A stretch of 64,000 bases of DNA from Streptosporangium brasiliense (GTDB lineage: Bacteria > Actinomycetota > Actinomycetes > Streptosporangiales > Streptosporangiaceae). Numbering within the stretch: position 1 is the first letter of the stretch; the number at the start of each line of letters is the position of its first letter. The stretch is from assembly GCF_030811595.1 (NCBI RefSeq), contig NZ_JAUSRB010000002.1:3162001-3226000 (forward strand). The letters run 5' to 3'. Position numbers and translations under genes: made by a program. The notes beneath the pieces are model-generated. The model had not been told where the DNA came from. It saw only the letters and a list, made by a program, of their open reading frames with translations, and searched no databases. Positions 35,059-44,742 of this stretch are shown here, one piece after another.

Positions 35059-35517
35059 GCAGCCGACCCCCTCCAGCGCTGACACATGGTCGATGAGCGT
35101 TGATCATAGTGGATAGCGGTATATCTGGGGGGATTTGTTCCGTCTGTCGCCGGTCCGGCGGGGACGCCGCGGAAGATTCCGCCGGGCACCTCGGAAACGG
35201 CCTCCGAGTGTCACGGTCCGTCCGCCGTCCCTCCGCGCCGTTGACACCGTGCCCGTCCGCCACCGGCCGCCGGCATTTCTGAATGCCATGTCTCGCCGCG
35301 TTAAATGCGCTGTTCACTGTCGAAACGGATATCGCCACGGTTGCGGCGGAAGTAAGTCGCGGGGCCGTGTTTGCGCTGGCCACCCGCCTGTTACGGCGTC
35401 TTTTAATCGGTGACACGCCGGGCGCGGCGATCTTGCATCGAGTATGTGCGTCGCTACTTTATGCATGCGTCTCGTCGATGCGCGGAAACCAATTCCCCAT
35501 TTCGCCGGAAGAAGGAC
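35059..35517. promoter_or_regulatory. divergent promoter region between T7SS genes and secreted-protein operon
   Basis: This 459-base gap holds the promoters of two divergent units. On the minus strand TATGAT (35103-35108) is a near-consensus -10 for the WXG100 operon, with no good -35. On the plus strand TTGACA (near 35242) is a -35 candidate without a clear -10. The rest contains only short frames that look non-coding. Confidence 0.4.
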
Positions 35518-36054
35518 ATGCACAGCATCCGCATATCTGGTCTCGTCGTCATGCTCACCTCGGCACTGGCGGTGACCACTGTCTGCGCCCTCACCCCCGC
35601 GGCCGTCGCGGCGGCGGCGGCCACTTCCTCCCGCACCGCCGTCCAGCCGGATCCGCCGCAGGAGCCGGCGGAGGAGCCCTGCCCCGGCGGGGAGCCGAAG
35701 CCGTGCGGCGCGCCGAAAGAGGAACGGGACAGCGTCGACTCCGGCCGCCAGGACGCCAAGAAGGACATCGCCGCGGCCAAGGAGGACATCGCCACGGCCA
35801 AGGAGAAGGTCGGGCAGTGCCCTCCCGGGTCGAAGCAGTGCATGGAGAGCCTCATCGGCGACGGCGCCCAGCAGCAGAAGGGCATCGACGACACCCGGCG
35901 GACGCTGGACGACTTCCGGCCCGCGCCGTCGGACAACGCCGCGTCGGTCATCGACGCGACATGTGACGCGTTCGGCGCGGATCTGCCCGCCGTGTTCAAG
36001 TCCTCCGAGTATTTCTCCCAGCTGACCGGTGTCTGCGAGCTGATGAACCCGTGA
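35518..36054 (+). CDS. secreted protein of unknown function (first of three)
   Basis: A 178-residue exported protein. The signal peptide (residues 1-35; hydrophobic LVVMLTSALAVTTVCAL then ATPAAVAAAA) is cleaved near residue 38. The mature part is short, charged and helical (residues 75-110: KKDIAAAKEDIATAKEKV) with five cysteines. I do not recognise the family. The ATG at 35518 has GGAAGAAGG upstream; the preceding frame is not needed. The last base of its reading frame overlaps the next gene region, so it is in one operon with the two larger secreted proteins. Confidence 0.78.
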   Translation: MHSIRISGLVVMLTSALAVTTVCALTPAAVAAAAATSSRTAVQPDPPQEPAEEPCPGGEPKPCGAPKEERDSVDSGRQDAKKDIAAAKEDIATAKEKVGQCPPGSKQCMESLIGDGAQQQKGIDDTRRTLDDFRPAPSDNAASVIDATCDAFGADLPAVFKSSEYFSQLTGVCELMNP

Positions 36055-36059
36055 TCGCC

Positions 36060-36980
36060 ATGAACTCCCGTATCCGCAGGATGTCACTGCTGTCCGTCGC
36101 CGCCCTGGTCACGCTCACGCCGGCGGCCGCGTCCGCCGGACCCCAGCCCGGCGTGCCCGTCGCGCAGGCGTTCGACGGAGACAGGCCGCTGCCGTCGACG
36201 AGCCGGGCGGTCGAGCAGTGCGCCGCCGACCCCGGCAACTGCCGTTTCCGGATCGACCCGGGCGCGTCCCGCGAGTACTACAGCGCCGTCAAGTCGCTCG
36301 GCAACGCGGTCATCAACTGCACCGACGACCCGATCACGGTGCAGCGCCAGGTCACCCTGCGCACCGGCAGCACCGACAACCTCGGCGGCGAGATCACCGG
36401 CTCCATCACGGTGGAGGGACAGGTCAACGCCTCCGGCGAGGTCTCCGCCCAGGTGACCGGGGAGGGCAGTGGGACCTTCACCACGCCGAACACGAAGGAG
36501 GGCCCCTACGCCACGCTCGGGGCCAAGGGCGGCGCCACCGGCAGCGGCAAGCTGGCGGGCTCGCTCGGCGCCAAGGGCGCCTTCCAGGGCGCCTTCAAGC
36601 TTCACTACCAGCGCAGCTGGACCACCGAGAACACCGAGTCCACCAGCTACACCACCACCGTCCGCTCCGGCGACGCCCTGGTGTTCGGGGCCAGCTCCGC
36701 CATGCAGCGGGTAGCCGGGAAGATCACCGCAGGCAGCGGTCTGGAGGTGCGCGACGTCGTCGTCGACGGCCCCTCAACCGTCAACACCAGCACCTTCGTC
36801 GCCGACACCTTCACCGTGCCGGGCAACACCTGCGAGCGGCTGCGCCCGGCGGGCAGGACCGCCGTGGACGACACCACCAACCGCCCCACCCGCATGGCCG
36901 ACCTCTCGACGGTCCTGCCCGCGCTGCCGCGGGGCGCACGGCTGAAGGAGCACACCGTGTTCGCCTTCGAGCGTTCCTGA
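36060..36980 (+). CDS. secreted beta-rich protein, possible ETX/MTX2-type pore-former
   Basis: A 306-residue exported protein with a signal peptide (residues 1-27, ending AASA). The mature protein is rich in Thr/Ser/Gly and alternating beta sequence (GSITVEGQVNASGEVSAQVTG, then HYQRSWTTENTESTSYTTTV). Such long Thr/Ser beta regions with a Trp-Thr-x-Thr start are seen in aerolysin/ETX-type pore-forming families, but the match is not firm. It contains a conserved C-x-C-x-NCTD segment (near 70) shared with the next gene. A GTG at 36051 is a possible alternative start. Confidence 0.75.
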   Translation: MNSRIRRMSLLSVAALVTLTPAAASAGPQPGVPVAQAFDGDRPLPSTSRAVEQCAADPGNCRFRIDPGASREYYSAVKSLGNAVINCTDDPITVQRQVTLRTGSTDNLGGEITGSITVEGQVNASGEVSAQVTGEGSGTFTTPNTKEGPYATLGAKGGATGSGKLAGSLGAKGAFQGAFKLHYQRSWTTENTESTSYTTTVRSGDALVFGASSAMQRVAGKITAGSGLEVRDVVVDGPSTVNTSTFVADTFTVPGNTCERLRPAGRTAVDDTTNRPTRMADLSTVLPALPRGARLKEHTVFAFERS

Positions 36981-37016
36981 CCGTCCCGCCAGAGCACCCC
37001 TTCCGTGGAGATCATC

Positions 37017-38354
37017 ATGAGAACACCGCACACTCCCGTCTGGGCCGGCGCGGTCCGGGCCACCGTCGTCACCGGCGCCCTGTGCCTGGGCCTGCCCGCG
37101 GTCGCGCAGCCCTCGCACGCCGCCCGGCTCGACAGCGAGCAGGTCGCCGTCATCAACGGGGACTTCGCACTGCCCGCCTTCGCCGGCACCGGCCCGGACT
37201 GGGCGGCGGTCCAGGGCTGGTCCGTGGGCTCGACCTACGGATCCGGCACCGCGTACGGTGTCGGACGCTACTCCGGCGCGGCCGCCGGGCACCCGAGCGG
37301 CAAGGCGGCCGTCATGCTCCGCTTCCCGACGGCCGCGACCTACTCCTTCAAGCAGCGGCTGCGCGGCGTGCGCGCCGGCGCCCAGGTCACCGTCACCTTC
37401 GACGACAGCCCGGGTGTCGCCACCGCCTGCACCCCGGCGTCCGTCGCCTCGGGCCAGTCCTACACCGTCGAGGGCTCCGGCGGCCAGGTCGACAACCGGA
37501 CCACCGCCCCCGACCCGGACAAGAAGGCCAACACCCTCGGCAAGGGCGTCTGGCGCACCGGGCAGACCTACACCTTCACCGCCGGCGAGCACGAGCCGCT
37601 GCTCACCTTCACCTCCCAGGTGCCCGCCGCCGACAACGCCAACGGATACTGCGGTCCCATGATCGCCGCCGTGCGGGCGGTCCAGGTCCCGCCCCCGGTG
37701 GACAAGTCCATCCCGAAGACCGCCCTGCCGGCCTCCCAGGCCTTCTACGGCAATGACCGCAGGACGGTGGCCGAGGCGGTGAACCACTGCGCCGGCGCGC
37801 CGAACAGATGCGCCTTCACCCCGGAGGAGGCCTACTCCTACGCCTACTACGAGCCCGCGAAGGTCAACAGCGACACCTACATCAACTGCACCCGCAACGC
37901 CCTCACCCGCAACCGCCCCGTCACCTTCGCCGGACGCTCCTACGGTGACCTGCCGGCCAACGCCGGGCTGCCCGGGGGCGTGGCCGGGACCCCGGTCAGC
38001 AACATGTCCCAGCAGTTCACCGCCGGCACCGGGACCAGCCCCAGCTGGAGCACCGCCATCACCCACAACGTCACCGAGATCGTCCAGCCCTCGGAGGCGT
38101 CCTGGATCGAGACCCAGGCCGGCCGCCGGCGTACCGAGGGCTGGTTCACCTCCACCCCGGCGCCCGCCGACCCGCACACCGAGTGGCGCCTGTACACCGT
38201 CCTCGACTACTCCTCCGTCGAGCTGTCCGACCGCGTCTACCAGCGCACCGGCCCGATGACCGCGTCCGAGAAGCAGCGCTGCCAGTCCGACCGCCCCAGC
38301 GCCACCACGCCCGTCGGCGCCGGCGCCCCCGCGGGCGGCGAGCGCACTCCCTGA
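37017..38354 (+). CDS. secreted two-domain protein with jelly-roll-like N-terminus
   Basis: A 445-residue exported protein. A signal peptide (residues 1-35) is followed by a galactose-binding/DUF642-like jelly roll (about 40-210: VAVINGDFALPAFAGT, YSFKQRLRGVRAGAQVTVTFDD). The C-terminal half (about 225-420) is homologous to the neighbouring secreted protein: ECxxAxNRC, INCTRN, then WSTAITHNVTEIVQPSEASW. The two proteins thus share a domain that may be a beta pore-forming or adhesin module. The ATG at 37017 has GGAG at good spacing. The function is unknown. Confidence 0.76.
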   Translation: MRTPHTPVWAGAVRATVVTGALCLGLPAVAQPSHAARLDSEQVAVINGDFALPAFAGTGPDWAAVQGWSVGSTYGSGTAYGVGRYSGAAAGHPSGKAAVMLRFPTAATYSFKQRLRGVRAGAQVTVTFDDSPGVATACTPASVASGQSYTVEGSGGQVDNRTTAPDPDKKANTLGKGVWRTGQTYTFTAGEHEPLLTFTSQVPAADNANGYCGPMIAAVRAVQVPPPVDKSIPKTALPASQAFYGNDRRTVAEAVNHCAGAPNRCAFTPEEAYSYAYYEPAKVNSDTYINCTRNALTRNRPVTFAGRSYGDLPANAGLPGGVAGTPVSNMSQQFTAGTGTSPSWSTAITHNVTEIVQPSEASWIETQAGRRRTEGWFTSTPAPADPHTEWRLYTVLDYSSVELSDRVYQRTGPMTASEKQRCQSDRPSATTPVGAGAPAGGERTP

Positions 38355-38460
38355 CCGGCCGCCCATCCGGGACGGTCTCACCAGGGGCCGGGCAGCCGTG
38401 GACGATCGGCTCCCCGGCCTCAGGTCACGGTCGCCGCGGCGGGACCTGAGACCGGCCCTC

Positions 38461-38498
38461 GCAGCCCGCGCCCGCACGCCCCCGCGGGCGCGGGCTGC
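38461..38498. terminator. strong bidirectional terminator
   Basis: A perfect 15-base stem GCAGCCCGCGCCCGC / GCGGGCGCGGGCTGC with an 8-base loop, in the 153-base gap between the convergent secreted-protein operon and eccC. A further inverted repeat CTCAGGTC/GACCTGAG lies just before it. Confidence 0.8.
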
Positions 38499-38507
38499 CC
38501 GCCGCCC

Positions 38508-41500
38508 TTACTGCGCCTCCCCTTCCGGCTCCCGCGGCTCATCCGGCTGCGGCTCCTGCGGCTCATCCGGTTCCTGCGGCTCGTCCGGCGGCAGGTACGC
38601 GGTCTGCGTGAGCCTGGCACCGAACTTCCTGTCGACGTAGTAGCCCCGGCCCGGCGGGAGCGGATGCGGCCGCACGTTGCCGAACAGGAAGCCCTCGTCC
38701 TTGTTGCCGGACAGGATCACCGCGGGGCTGGCCATGTCCTTCATCCGCTGGATGAGCGGGTCGTACATCGCCCGGCCGACGCCGCCCATCGCCCGCGACA
38801 TGATCAGGTGCAGCCCGATGTCACGGGCCTGCGGCAGCAGGTCCGCCAGCGGCAGCAGCGGGTTCGCCGAGGTCGCGACCAGGTCGTAGTCGTCGACGAC
38901 GATGTACAGGTCCGCCCCCTGCCACCAGCTTCTCGTCCGGAGCTGCTCGGGGGTGAGGTCGGCCGGGGGCAGCCGGTTGAGCAGCGCGGCGCGCACGTCG
39001 TTGATCAGCCCCGTCGCCGCCGCGCTGGAGGCGGCGTAGCCGATGCGGTGCTCGGTGACGGCGGAGTCCAGCAGCGCCCGCCGGTAGTCGATCACGATCA
39101 TCCTGGCCTCGTACGGCGTGCGCCGGGCGACCAGGCCCTCGGTGATCAGGCGGAGCAGGTTGGACTTCCCGCTCTCGGTGTCGCCCACCACGATGAAGTG
39201 CGGGTCGGTGTCGAAGTCGATCATGACGGGCGACAGGGTGGCCTCGTCGATGCCGATCGGGATCCGGCCCGGCCCCGTCTGCTCCGGGTCGGGCAGCGTC
39301 TCGGCCGGCAGCACCGGCGGCAGCAGCCGCACGCCGGGGGCGGGGGGACCCTGCCAGGCATCCCTGACCGCGTGGACGAGCGCCCGCACGCCGACGGACA
39401 GGTCCTCGGCCTTCTGGACGCCGTCGATCCTGGGGAGCGCGGACAGGAAGTGCAGCCCCTCCCTGGTGAGCCCGCGGCCCGGGACCCCCTCGGGCACGGC
39501 CAGCGCCGACTTGCGGTTGACCTCGGACTCGTAGGCGTCACCGAGCTTGAGCTCCACCCGGGTGCCGAACAGGTCCCGGATGCCCGCCCGGAACTCCGAC
39601 CACTTGTTGGTGGAGGCGACGACGTGGATGCCGTAACCGAGGCCACGGCCGGCCAGGTCGGTGATGACGGGTTCGAGCGACTCGAAGTCCTGCCGGACGG
39701 TCAGCCAGCCGTCGATCACCAGGAAGACGTCACCGAACTTGTCTCCCTCGATCGTCCCGTCGGCGACCTGGCGCCGGTAGGTGAGGATCGAGTCGATCCC
39801 CTGCTCGGTGAAGTCGCGTTCCCGCTGTTCGAGGAGGGCGGAGATCTCGGCGACCGTGCGGCGGACGCGGTCGCCGTCGAGACGGCTGGCGACCCCGCCC
39901 ACGTGGGGCAGCCCCTCCAGCGAGACGAGCGAGCCGCCGCCGAAGTCCAGGCAGTAGAACTGCACCTCGCGCGGGGTGTGCATGAGCGCCATGCTGGTGA
40001 TCAGCGTGCGCAGCACCGTGCTCTTGCCGCTCTGCGTGCCCCCGGCGACGCCGACGTGGCCGGCCGCCCCCGACATGTCCAGCCAGAACGGGTCGCTGCG
40101 CTGCTCGAACGGCTTGTCGATGAGGCCCACGACGGCGTGGAGCTGGCCCCGGCCGCCCCACCCGGTCGTGCTGAGCCCGAACTCCGGCGTGGCCGACAGC
40201 GGCGGGAGCAGGTGGGCGAGGGTCGGGGGCTCGCCCAGCGGGGGCAGCCAGATCCGGTGTGCGGGCGGTCCCTGGCCGTTCAGCCTCTCCACCACGATGT
40301 CGAGCAGACTGACCGAGCCCCTCTCCGGAGGCGCGTCCGCCGACGTCAGCTCCTTCTTGGGCTCCTCCACGACGGGGACCGGGGCGAAGTCCGGGCCGTA
40401 CTCCACCACCTGCCGCAGCGGACCCTGCCCGTCCGGCACCGCCGCGTTACGGGGGTCCACCTGGTAGGACCCGGACACGTAGGCGGCCTTGAACCGGGTC
40501 ATCCCGGTGGTGTCGAACTTGAGATAGCCGTTGCCGGGGGCGGAGGGCAGCTCGTAGGCGTCGGCGACGCCGAGCACGACCCGGCTCTCCATCGCCGAGA
40601 AGGTGCGCAGGCCGACCCGGTAGGACAGGTGGGTGTCCAGACCGCGCAGCCGTCCCTCCTCCAGCCGCTGGGAGGCCAGCAGGAGGTGGACGCCGAGGGA
40701 TCGGCCGAGCCGGCCGATCATCACGAACAGCTCGATGAACTCGGGTTTGGCCGACAGCAGCTCGCTGAACTCGTCGATCACGACGAACAGCGTGGGCATC
40801 GGCTTGAGGTCGACGCCCTGCTCGCGGGCGCGCTCGTAGTCGCGCAGGGAGGCGTAGTTGCCGGCGGCGCGCAGCAGCTCCTGGCGGCGGACCATCTCCC
40901 CGTGCAGGGCGTCGTACATGCGGTCGACGAGGGGCAGCTCGTCTTCGAGGTTGGTGATGACCGCCGAGACGTGGGAGAGGGTGTCGAGGCCCAGGAAGGT
41001 GGCGCCACCCTTGAAGTCGACCAGGACGAAGTTCAGGATCTCCGACGAGTGGGTGATCGCCAGACCGAGCACCAGGGTCCGCAGCAGCTCGCTCTTGCCC
41101 GACCCGGTGGCGCCGATGACCAGGCCGTGCGGCCCCATGCCGCCCTGCGCCGACTCCTTGATGTCGAGTTCGACCAGGCGCCCGTCCACGCCGAGGCCGA
41201 TCGGCACCCGCAGCCGGTTGCGCCCGGCCCTGGGCCGCCACGCCAGCGCCGCGTCGAGGCGGGTCGGGTCGCCGACGCCGAGCAGGTCGGTCAGGGAGGT
41301 GTTCATCGAGAGCACGTCCTGCGTCTCCCCGCCCTTGGCGGTCGACACGCGCAGCGGGGCGAGCTGGCGGGCCAGCCCCTCGACCCGCAGGAAGTCCAGC
41401 CGGTCGGGGTCGCCGAGGCGGGTCGAGGTCTCCTTGCCGGCGTGGTCGATCTTCACCATGAAGAAGCCGTCCTCCTGGATGTCCAGCCGGAGGGTGTTCT

Positions 41501-42560
41501 TCTCCTCGATCGGTCCCGCCGACCCGGACAGGTCGATCACGGTGACGCCCTGGATGGCGTCGGTGCCGAGCTGGGAGTCGTGCGGCACGTGGCCGCCGTC
41601 GATGATCAGCACGTGGTACGGCAGGGCGTCGGAGGAGGCGCCGGGCCTGAACCGCGCGCGCTCCTTCAGCTCCGGGCCGAGCAGCCGGTCGAGCTCGCCG
41701 AGGTTCTCCGCCATCAGCCGCACCTGGCCGGCGGCGTCGGTCTCCTCCGGGTGCAGCGCGTGGGGCAGCCACTTGACCCAGTCCCACTGGGTCATCCACT
41801 CCTTGCTCGCGCACACCATGATCCGCATGTCGTCGGGGGAGTGGAACACGGTCATCTGGGCGATCATCGCCCGCACGAGCTCGCGCACGGCGACCGGGTC
41901 GCCGGTCAGGTTGATCCGGGCGAAGGAGTGCAGGGCCACGGCCACCGGCAGTTCGGCGACCGTCGAGTGCGCCCGGACGAATCTGCGCAGCGCGCCGGCC
42001 GACAGGGCGTCCAGATCCTCGACCGGCTTGGAGTCGGGCGGGATCAGCTGGACGGCGAGCTTCTGCACACCCGTGCCGAGCCGTACCGTGCCGAAGTCGT
42101 CGTCGCGGGGCCGCCGCTCCCACAGGCGCTGGCCCATCGCCACCCACCACAGCGAGTCGGGGGCGGGGCCGCTCCATTCGAGGGCCTCGCGCTGCTGCGT
42201 GGCCGCCCGCCGCACCTTCTTGCGGACCTGGGAGAGATAGCGGAAGTAGTCGCGGCGCAGGCCGTTGAGCCGCTGCTTGCGCTCACCGGACTGGCGGCCG
42301 ATCTGGCCCAGCGTCATGCCCATCATGGATATGGCGAACAGGCCGCTCGCCACGTACATGATCGGGTTGGAGTTGCCGCCGGCGGTGAACATCAGGCCCA
42401 TCGCGGCGCCGCCGGCGACCATCGGCAGATAGGTGAGCACCGCGGTGAACCCCTGGGACTGGACCTCGGGGATCTCCGGCGGAGACTCGAGCAGGATCTC
42501 GCCCCGCGGCGGCTTGGGCGGTGGCCGGCGCTCCGGGCGCCGTACGATGACGATGCTCAC
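38508..42560 (-). CDS. eccC: type VII secretion ATPase EccC
   Basis: A 1350-residue FtsK/SpoIIIE-type motor of the T7SS, the energising and substrate-selecting component. Two membrane segments lie near residues 38-85 (GFTAVLTYLPMVAGGAAMGL, then IMYVASGLFAISMMGMTLG). Three nucleotide-binding domains follow: GATGSGKSE (near 483), GGTQSGKST (near 838) and GDTESGKSN (near 1125), each with a Walker B acidic motif (VLVDFKGGA; CLDFGGG; VIDYRRA). All three P-loops look intact. It is one fused polypeptide rather than split EccCa/EccCb as in ESX-1. It is divergent from eccD, with which it forms the machine core. The ATG at 42560 begins MSIVIVRRPERRPPP, as in other EccC proteins. Confidence 0.95.
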   Translation of the reverse strand: MSIVIVRRPERRPPPKPPRGEILLESPPEIPEVQSQGFTAVLTYLPMVAGGAAMGLMFTAGGNSNPIMYVASGLFAISMMGMTLGQIGRQSGERKQRLNGLRRDYFRYLSQVRKKVRRAATQQREALEWSGPAPDSLWWVAMGQRLWERRPRDDDFGTVRLGTGVQKLAVQLIPPDSKPVEDLDALSAGALRRFVRAHSTVAELPVAVALHSFARINLTGDPVAVRELVRAMIAQMTVFHSPDDMRIMVCASKEWMTQWDWVKWLPHALHPEETDAAGQVRLMAENLGELDRLLGPELKERARFRPGASSDALPYHVLIIDGGHVPHDSQLGTDAIQGVTVIDLSGSAGPIEEKNTLRLDIQEDGFFMVKIDHAGKETSTRLGDPDRLDFLRVEGLARQLAPLRVSTAKGGETQDVLSMNTSLTDLLGVGDPTRLDAALAWRPRAGRNRLRVPIGLGVDGRLVELDIKESAQGGMGPHGLVIGATGSGKSELLRTLVLGLAITHSSEILNFVLVDFKGGATFLGLDTLSHVSAVITNLEDELPLVDRMYDALHGEMVRRQELLRAAGNYASLRDYERAREQGVDLKPMPTLFVVIDEFSELLSAKPEFIELFVMIGRLGRSLGVHLLLASQRLEEGRLRGLDTHLSYRVGLRTFSAMESRVVLGVADAYELPSAPGNGYLKFDTTGMTRFKAAYVSGSYQVDPRNAAVPDGQGPLRQVVEYGPDFAPVPVVEEPKKELTSADAPPERGSVSLLDIVVERLNGQGPPAHRIWLPPLGEPPTLAHLLPPLSATPEFGLSTTGWGGRGQLHAVVGLIDKPFEQRSDPFWLDMSGAAGHVGVAGGTQSGKSTVLRTLITSMALMHTPREVQFYCLDFGGGSLVSLEGLPHVGGVASRLDGDRVRRTVAEISALLEQRERDFTEQGIDSILTYRRQVADGTIEGDKFGDVFLVIDGWLTVRQDFESLEPVITDLAGRGLGYGIHVVASTNKWSEFRAGIRDLFGTRVELKLGDAYESEVNRKSALAVPEGVPGRGLTREGLHFLSALPRIDGVQKAEDLSVGVRALVHAVRDAWQGPPAPGVRLLPPVLPAETLPDPEQTGPGRIPIGIDEATLSPVMIDFDTDPHFIVVGDTESGKSNLLRLITEGLVARRTPYEARMIVIDYRRALLDSAVTEHRIGYAASSAAATGLINDVRAALLNRLPPADLTPEQLRTRSWWQGADLYIVVDDYDLVATSANPLLPLADLLPQARDIGLHLIMSRAMGGVGRAMYDPLIQRMKDMASPAVILSGNKDEGFLFGNVRPHPLPPGRGYYVDRKFGARLTQTAYLPPDEPQEPDEPQEPQPDEPREPEGEAQ

Positions 42561-42708
42561 CCTGGAATCGCCCCCCTGATCGTTTGCGGTCCTTTCCTAC
42601 CAGAAAACGTTTATGTGCGGCTGTCGCGCATGATCCCCGTTCTCCCCGATACCGTATCCGTGGATGTCCATGATGTCCGTGATGCCTGTGGTGAGAGGGA
42701 GTACGACT

Positions 42709-44154
42709 GTGAGGTCGCTGGCTCAACCGCCCGCTCAGGGGCCGATGCTGCAGAGCGCGCTGGCGCAGTTCGCCCCGCCGCTGCCGACCCTGTGCCACGT
42801 CACGATCGTGGCCCCCCGCAGGAAGGTCGATCTGGCGCTGCCCGCCGACATCCCGCTGCCCCACGTGCTGCCGAGCCTGCTGCGCGCGGTCGACGAGGTG
42901 GGCGGCGACTCGGCGGCGGCCCCCGGATGGGTGCTCCAGCGGCTCGGCGGCCCCCCGCTCGACATCGGCCAGAGCCTCGGCGCCCTGGGCGTGCTCGACG
43001 GTGAGGTGCTCTACCTCAGGCCGCGCGAGGCCGTGCTGCCCCCCGCGATGTTCGACGACGTGGCCGACGTGGTCGCCACCGGCGTCACGGAGGGGAACGG
43101 GAAGTGGACCGACCGGCACACCCGCCTGGTGGGGGTGGGGGTCGCGACCGCGGTCCTGGTCGCCGGTTCGGCGGCCCTGGCGCTGACGGGGCCGCCGTGG
43201 ACGGTCTCCGCGGTGCTCGCCGGGGTGTTCGCGTTCCTGCTGATCGTCGCGGGCACCGCGCTGTCCCGGGCCGTGGGCGACTCGCCCGCGGGCGCGCTGA
43301 TCGGCTACGCGGCCCTGCCGTACGGCTTCTTCGCCGGGCTGATGGCGCCGGCGGGCGCCGGGGGCGCGTTCGGCTTCGGCGCGCCGAACATGCTCGCCGC
43401 CTTCGCCACCGTCGGCCTCGTGGCCACCATCGGCGTGATCGCGATCGCCGACGGCGTGCCGGGCTTCCTCGGCACCGCGATCGCCTCGATGGCCGGATCG
43501 CTGAGCGCCGCCGTCGTGATGATCTCCGGTGCCTCCGCCGCGGGAGTCGCCGCGGTCACCCTCGCGATCCTGCTGGCCTTCAGCCCGCTGATCCCGATGC
43601 TGTCCTTCCGGCTGGCCCGCCTGCCGATGCCCACGATGCCGACCAGCGCCGACGAGCTGCGCAACGACAACCAGCAGATCGACGGGGCCTCCATCCGGGA
43701 GCGCACCGTCCACGCGCAGCGCTACGCGACCGGGCTGGTCGCCGGGGTCGGCATGGTGGCGCTGGTCGCCCTGCTGTATCTCGCGATGGCCGACGGCTGG
43801 GTCGCCGTGGCCACCGCGTCGACGCTGTCGCTGACGCTCATCATGCGGGCCCGGGTCTTCCAGGGGCTCGGCCAGCGGCTCTGGCTGATCGTCTCCGGCC
43901 TCGTCGGGATCGTCACCCTCGTGATCTCGCACGTCGCCGGCGTGGGCGGCGTGGCGGCGGTCGCCGCGGTGATGGGGCTGCTGGGCGTCGCGGTGATCTC
44001 GGCGGTCATCGGGCTGTGGCTGCCGTCCGGGAAGCCCTCCCCCTTCTGGGGGCGCGCCGGGGACATCCTGGAGGTCCTGCTGATCGTCTCGCTGTTCCCG
44101 CTCGCCCTCGGCGTGCTGGACGTCTACTCCTGGGTGCGCGGTCTGGCGGGCTGA
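42709..44154 (+). CDS. eccD: type VII secretion integral membrane protein EccD
   Basis: A 481-residue membrane component. The N-terminal ~100 residues are the ubiquitin-like (YukD) domain: TIVAPRRKVDLALPADIPL, then GVLDGEVLYLRPREAVLPP. The remaining ~370 residues contain 11 hydrophobic segments, as expected of the family. I choose the GTG at 42709 because GGGAG lies 8 bases upstream; earlier in-frame starts at 42664 and 42694 are possible. It leads a plus-strand unit with a YbaB gene, the ART toxin and a T7SS-associated protein. Confidence 0.92.
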   Translation: MRSLAQPPAQGPMLQSALAQFAPPLPTLCHVTIVAPRRKVDLALPADIPLPHVLPSLLRAVDEVGGDSAAAPGWVLQRLGGPPLDIGQSLGALGVLDGEVLYLRPREAVLPPAMFDDVADVVATGVTEGNGKWTDRHTRLVGVGVATAVLVAGSAALALTGPPWTVSAVLAGVFAFLLIVAGTALSRAVGDSPAGALIGYAALPYGFFAGLMAPAGAGGAFGFGAPNMLAAFATVGLVATIGVIAIADGVPGFLGTAIASMAGSLSAAVVMISGASAAGVAAVTLAILLAFSPLIPMLSFRLARLPMPTMPTSADELRNDNQQIDGASIRERTVHAQRYATGLVAGVGMVALVALLYLAMADGWVAVATASTLSLTLIMRARVFQGLGQRLWLIVSGLVGIVTLVISHVAGVGGVAAVAAVMGLLGVAVISAVIGLWLPSGKPSPFWGRAGDILEVLLIVSLFPLALGVLDVYSWVRGLAG

Positions 44155-44273
44155 GCGCGGGCCGGAGAGATCACCAGGTCGGTGTCCCGAAAGTACGGGA
44201 ATCGGTTAGGTTGTTGCGGAAGTGGCTGGATGTGCCTTCCGGTACGTACGTGGCCGACCTGACCGCGGTGGAA

Positions 44274-44729
44274 ATGGAGCAGCCGGTGGCGGAGCTCGGA
44301 GATTTCGCGAACGTCGACATCCACAAGGTCCTGCGGGACACCGAGGCGCACTTCGCCCGGATCGGGGAGGTCCAGAAGGCCCTGACCACGGTGGTCGGGC
44401 GGGCGCGCGACGAGGACGGGCTGGTCACCGTGGAGTACTCGGGCGACGGGCTGCGCGAGCTGGAGCTCAATCCCAAGGCGATGCGCCTGAGCTCGGGCGA
44501 GCTCGCCGAGAAGATCAAGGAGGTCATCCGTGACGCGGCCCGCGACCTCCAGGAGCGGATCGGCCAGGTCATGGAGGAGTCGTTCGGGGAGGAGGCCAAT
44601 CCCATGAGATACGTCAACGACCCCGACGCGGTGCTCGGCCAGGTCAGGGAGGCGGAGGCGGCCTACAACCGGACCTTCGAGGACGCGATGGGCGAGCTCG
44701 ACCGCATCGCCCGCCGCCTGGACCTCTGA
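44274..44729 (+). CDS. YbaB/EbfC-like protein downstream of eccD
   Basis: A 151-residue protein. The core EYSGDGLRELELNPKAMRLS (near 60-79) with the helix LAEKIKEVIRDAARDLQERI is a standard YbaB fold. The C-terminus adds a helical tail with AYNRTFEDAMGELDRIARRLD. The ATG at 44274 is assumed; a GTG at 44232 is possible and the ribosome-binding site is not decisive. It lies between eccD and the ART toxin, as in the other YbaB-effector pairs of this island. It may act as accessory or chaperone to the toxin (inference). Confidence 0.82.
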   Translation: MEQPVAELGDFANVDIHKVLRDTEAHFARIGEVQKALTTVVGRARDEDGLVTVEYSGDGLRELELNPKAMRLSSGELAEKIKEVIRDAARDLQERIGQVMEESFGEEANPMRYVNDPDAVLGQVREAEAAYNRTFEDAMGELDRIARRLDL

Positions 44730-44742
44730 GGCCGTACATCAC

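Noticed and set aside
35100..35415. Short open frames in the gap upstream of the secreted-protein operon
   Set aside because: They have no ribosome-binding sites or coherent composition, and overlap one another on both strands.
38664..43004. A 1446-codon open frame on the plus strand opposite eccC
   Set aside because: Its residues are the Arg/Gly/Val/Asp-rich type seen when high-GC genes are read antisense. It covers the well-defined EccC gene and has no family motifs.
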